Source: G963665005 sp963665005
GTDB lineage: Bacteria; Bacillota; Clostridia; Christensenellales; SZUA-584
Assembly: GCA_963665005.2 (NCBI GenBank)
Contig: CAXXTQ010000001.1
Span: forward strand, 248,001-312,000
Length of the DNA: 64,000 bases
Direction of reading: 5' to 3'
Positions 61,641 to 64,000 of the stretch are shown piece after piece. The notes below the pieces were generated by a model, which saw only the letters and a list, made by a program, of their open reading frames with translations, searched no databases and was not told where the DNA came from. A program made the position numbers and the translations under genes. Every line of letters starts with the position of its first letter. Positions within the stretch are counted from its first letter, which is position 1.

Positions 61641-62513
61641 CTATTCATAGATCGACGACGGCTCTTCCTCCAGATACACGTTTCCGTCTTTCAACCGCAC
61701 CTTGGCTGGTTCAATATACGGATGGATAATTGCATCGGCAGGACAGCGGTGATAGCATTCGGCGCACAGAATACACTGATGCTGTTCTTTAACCATCTTA
61801 ACCTGTTCGTCTATAACATCAAACATATTAACCGGGCATACGGATATGCATTTTTTACACTGTATGCATTTCCCAAAATCGATAGAAACCTGCTTAAACT
61901 TTCCATGTATCTTTTCCTGGCTGAACAGCTTAAACATCAGCCGCTCCTTCGGCTTTGAATAACAAAACGCTTTGCTGATATCTTTAATGCTTTTAATATC
62001 CTGCAAAGCGGTTTCTATGATTTTGCTGGCAGCCCGGGCGATAATCAATTTTTCATCCTTTCCGGGCCTGCCTTTATATATGGTTTTTGACGCGGTCTTG
62101 GTAAGCGTATGCTCTGCCGCAATTTTGACTCCCAGTATTGATTTGCGCTTTTGTCTCTTTAGCAGCTTGCCCATCTCCTCGAGCGCGACGCTGCTGTGAA
62201 CACCACCGTATGTGGCAAACGGAACAGCCAGTGCGCCGAATTTTTCGCCAACGCCGGGAAGCTGTTTGATTATCCGAAGTATATGGCCCTCCATGTGTCC
62301 AGCATATATCGGCCCCCCGATCAGCAATACATCATGCGCGTTAAGGTCAGCTTCAAGCTGTTTTTTGATGCTGCTTTCATTCAGATAGTTCGGGTTTTTC
62401 GTCGTGTTGATCAACTGCACGGAAACGCCCCTTTCTTCAAATTCTTTTTTAAAGATGTTTGCAGCCTGAAGAGTATGTCCCGACGGGCTGAATACAATCA
62501 TTGAAACTTTCAT
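61641..62513 (-). CDS. EFR1-type flavodoxin/ferredoxin protein
   Basis: 290 residues with an N-terminal flavodoxin fold (VFSPSGHTLQAANIF; LIGGPIYAGHMEGHILRII) and a C-terminal two-[4Fe-4S] ferredoxin region (CIQCKKCISVCPVNMFDV near residue 205; CILCAECYHRCPADAI near 240). It should be a soluble electron carrier or an FMN reductase that could reduce ferric iron or a siderophore. AGGAGG precedes the ATG. The MarR gene lies two bases upstream on the same transcript and probably represses it. Confidence 0.85.
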   Translation of the reverse strand: MKVSMIVFSPSGHTLQAANIFKKEFEERGVSVQLINTTKNPNYLNESSIKKQLEADLNAHDVLLIGGPIYAGHMEGHILRIIKQLPGVGEKFGALAVPFATYGGVHSSVALEEMGKLLKRQKRKSILGVKIAAEHTLTKTASKTIYKGRPGKDEKLIIARAASKIIETALQDIKSIKDISKAFCYSKPKERLMFKLFSQEKIHGKFKQVSIDFGKCIQCKKCISVCPVNMFDVIDEQVKMVKEQHQCILCAECYHRCPADAIIHPYIEPAKVRLKDGNVYLEEEPSSIYE

Positions 62514-62514
62514 G

Positions 62515-62970
62515 TCATTCCTCCTTATTCAGATCCGGTAAATTTTTGTCGATGATATTGAGTAGGCCGGTCAGGGCCTGCATTTGCGCCGGCTTCAAGC
62601 CGTCAAGATAGGCGATCATCTTGTCGCCAAGTTGTTTATGAAAAAGCCGATGGCTATGATAGGCGACCTCTCCGTCTCTTGTCAGCTTTATATAGACCTC
62701 CTTTTTGTTATCCGGTTTTTTATATTTTTTAATGAGTCCTTTTTTAACAAGCTTATCCGCAATCTGTGTGATCGCACCTTTTGTGATTCCCAGCTTCTGC
62801 GCTACCTGAGATGCGATAATGCCGTCCCCCGGCGCTATAGCGTCGATAAAATGGATCTCCGATTGATACAAAGCATGCTTGGTACAAAAGTTTCGGGGCT
62901 TCTTGTCATTGGAATTGATTCTGTATTGAATTTTTGAAAATTCAATCATCAAAGATTCGGATTCCTTCAT
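62515..62970 (-). CDS. MarR family transcriptional regulator
   Basis: 151 residues. The winged helix has IASQVAQKLGITKGAITQIADKLVKKGLIKKY near residue 55-85 (shown in part) and the wing DNKKEVYIKLTRDG. The N-terminus has a Cys-containing helix (FCTKHALYQSEIHFI). Its promoter (63007-63035) is flanked by two TTTAG-N3-CTAAA sites, so it is probably autoregulated and controls the EFR1 gene two bases downstream. The ligand is unknown. Confidence 0.87.
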   Translation of the reverse strand: MKESESLMIEFSKIQYRINSNDKKPRNFCTKHALYQSEIHFIDAIAPGDGIIASQVAQKLGITKGAITQIADKLVKKGLIKKYKKPDNKKEVYIKLTRDGEVAYHSHRLFHKQLGDKMIAYLDGLKPAQMQALTGLLNIIDKNLPDLNKEE

Positions 62971-62994
62971 GCTGATCGTCCTTTCTCCATTTTA

Positions 62995-63007
62995 TTTAGC
63001 AACTAAA
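62995..63007. promoter_or_regulatory. MarR-type operator, proximal
   Basis: TTTAG-CAA-CTAAA, overlapping the end of the -10 box of the MarR promoter. Confidence 0.6.
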
Positions 63008-63035
63008 CTATAATGGACGGCGTCGTAAATGTCAA
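63007..63035 (-). promoter_or_regulatory. Promoter of the marR-EFR1 genes
   Basis: On the minus strand TTGACA (63035-63030) and TATAGT (63012-63007), 17 bases apart. Confidence 0.7.
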
Positions 63036-63040
63036 TATTG

Positions 63041-63053
63041 TTTAGCAGCTAAA
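63041..63053. promoter_or_regulatory. MarR-type operator, distal
   Basis: TTTAG-CAG-CTAAA, five bases upstream of the -35 box. With the proximal site it brackets the promoter. Confidence 0.6.
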
Positions 63054-63106
63054 TTAAATAATTCTTGTACAAATCGTATATGTGTATTTTTCATTCCGAC
63101 TTAATA

Positions 63107-63135
63107 TTGACAAAACAAACGATATAGCGTATATT
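63107..63135 (+). promoter_or_regulatory. Promoter of the ECF transporter operon
   Basis: TTGACA (63107-63112) and TATATT (63130-63135) with a 17-base spacer. Confidence 0.7.
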
Positions 63136-63146
63136 GATTAGCAAGC

Positions 63147-63164
63147 GGTTAGCAATGGCTAACT
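63147..63164. promoter_or_regulatory. Iron-regulon operator 4
   Basis: GGTTAGC-AATG-GCTAACT, 12 bases after the -10 box, before the ECF S-component gene. Confidence 0.75.
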
Positions 63165-63185
63165 ATTAGGATTTGGAGGTCACTT

Positions 63186-63767
63186 ATGAAAAAGAAATTG
63201 CAGGCTAAGGATTTAATTCGTATCGGTATTTTTACGGCAATCTATTTTGTAATCTTCTTCGCTACCGGAATGCTGGGGTACATTCCAATACTATTTATAC
63301 TGTTGCCGGTTTTGATGCCGATTATTACAGGTATTCCTTTTATGCTCTTTTTAACCAAAGTAAAAAAATTTGGCATGGTCACGATATTCGGCGCTCTTCT
63401 GGGTATCTTGATGTTTGCGACTGGCCATACTTGGGTGCCGCTGGCGACGGGTTTCGTTTTTGGGTTGCTTGCAGACCTGATATTTAAAGCAGGCCAATAC
63501 AAGAGCACAAAAAACACTGTGGCGGGCTATGGTGTGTTCAGTATCTGGGCGATGGGCGCAATGCTACCCATGTGGCTGATGCGTGAAAGCTATTTTGACT
63601 ATATCAGCAGCAACATGGGCGAAGAATATACCAACGCAGTGCTGACGATGACGCCCGATTGGATGGCGCTCGCGGTGGTGGTGGCAGCCTTTGCGGCAGG
63701 AATCATCGGCGCTTTTTTGGGCAAGGCTGTCCTCAAAAAGCACTTTCAAAGAGCGGGTATCGTTTGA
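63186..63767 (+). CDS. ECF transporter S component, MptD-like
   Basis: 193 residues with about five or six hydrophobic segments, starting KKKLQAKDLIRIGIFTAIYF, which is the S-component pattern of the MptD/Trep_Strep group. It supplies substrate specificity to an energy-coupling-factor importer. GGAGG is seven bases before the ATG. Its placement after an iron box and next to EcfT suggests it imports a metal-linked compound such as a siderophore fragment, but S components cannot be assigned from sequence alone. Confidence 0.8.
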   Translation: MKKKLQAKDLIRIGIFTAIYFVIFFATGMLGYIPILFILLPVLMPIITGIPFMLFLTKVKKFGMVTIFGALLGILMFATGHTWVPLATGFVFGLLADLIFKAGQYKSTKNTVAGYGVFSIWAMGAMLPMWLMRESYFDYISSNMGEEYTNAVLTMTPDWMALAVVVAAFAAGIIGAFLGKAVLKKHFQRAGIV

Positions 63768-64000
63768 TGCAAGGCAAACTGATGCAAAGCGTGGGATCCG
63801 GCCGATTTCGGCTGGACCCCAGAACCAAGTTGTTGCTTATGGTTTTAGTAAACTTTGCGGTTTTCGGAAATCGGTCGGTATTTATTATGATAATAATAAG
63901 CGCCATTCCAATTCTGCTGTTGCTGCTCAGCGGGAAGCCAAAAGCGGCTTTGAGATGTGCTTTGGCCTATGCAGCGTCTGCCGCAGCCAATACCTATTTG
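63767..64000 (+). CDS. ECF transporter T component (EcfT), partial, open at right edge
   Basis: The ATG overlaps the stop of the S-component gene by one base (TGATG), and 78 codons are visible. RLDPRTKLLLMVLVNFAVF is the standard EcfT start, followed by a membrane segment IMIIISAIPILLLLL. EcfT is the transmembrane coupling protein between S component and the two ECF ATPases, which should lie just beyond the window. Confidence 0.85.
   Translation, partial: MQGKLMQSVGSGRFRLDPRTKLLLMVLVNFAVFGNRSVFIMIIISAIPILLLLLSGKPKAALRCALAYAASAAANTYL

Noticed and set aside
1..64000. CRISPR arrays, prophage genes or complete insertion sequences
   Set aside because: No spaced direct repeats, phage structural genes or transposase genes with terminal repeats were seen.

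Overview
The window looks like chromosome of a low-GC, Gram-positive Clostridia-type bacterium (Firmicutes). The support is AT-rich DNA, strong AGGAGG ribosome sites, near-consensus sigma-A promoters (TTGACA-17-TATAAT), lipoprotein signal peptides on every binding protein, a YesM/YesN-type two-component system, UgpC- and RbsA-type sugar ABC transporters and ECF transporter parts. A genus cannot be named from the sequence alone. The left 50 kb is visibly AT-richer than the right 12 kb.

Region 1 (1-16 kb, minus strand) is one long operon. A sugar-binding lipoprotein comes first, then a secreted GH78-like alpha-L-rhamnosidase, a CUT2 ATPase with two permeases, two tandem L-fucose-isomerase-like paralogues, a DegT aminotransferase-fold enzyme, a SIS-domain protein, a zinc alcohol dehydrogenase and a FucU mutarotase. 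It ends in a LacI repressor fused to an extracellular-type solute-binding domain, which runs off the left edge. A DeoR-type regulator is divergent at 16.4 kb, and two dyads lie in or near the operon promoter.

Region 2 (17.4-36 kb, minus strand) is a second carbohydrate locus. It holds a second CUT2 transporter, an iron-sulfur/FAD dehydrogenase set resembling HcnABC or opine oxidase, two aldose-epimerase-like proteins, an AraA-like isomerase, an FGGY kinase and two YjbQ proteins. Further upstream are an archaeal-type triosephosphate isomerase homologue, two dehydrogenases and two tandem two-module VOC proteins. A consensus promoter at 30.5 kb probably drives the lower part, which ends at a terminator near 17.35 kb.

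Region 3 (36.4-50.3 kb) has a CUT1 transporter operon with a GH4 glycosidase, a ROK protein, a Gfo/Idh/MocA oxidoreductase, a TIM-barrel epimerase and a UroD-like protein. It is divergent from a YesM/YesN-like sensor kinase and response regulator. Together regions 1-3 look like import, unmasking, isomerisation, phosphorylation and oxidation of unusual (deoxy-, amino- or opine-like) sugars. The substrates cannot be fixed from sequence.

Region 4 (50.3-51.2 kb) is a scar: a tmRNA-like 3' end overlaps the response-regulator stop, a clean 3' half of tRNA-Arg(CCU) with its own terminator follows, and then a frameshifted small secreted protein. It coincides with the change in base composition and is probably an integration boundary.

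Region 5 (51.4-64 kb) is an iron and siderophore uptake locus: a DtxR-like regulator, an AraC regulator, an IrtAB/YbtPQ-like ABC pair, an FbpABC ferric transporter, a membrane-anchored methyltransferase, an EFR1-type ferredoxin-flavodoxin with a MarR regulator, and ECF transporter S and T components. Four promoters carry the same palindrome, GTTAGC-N4-GCTAAC, just downstream of the -10 box, which defines a local regulon.
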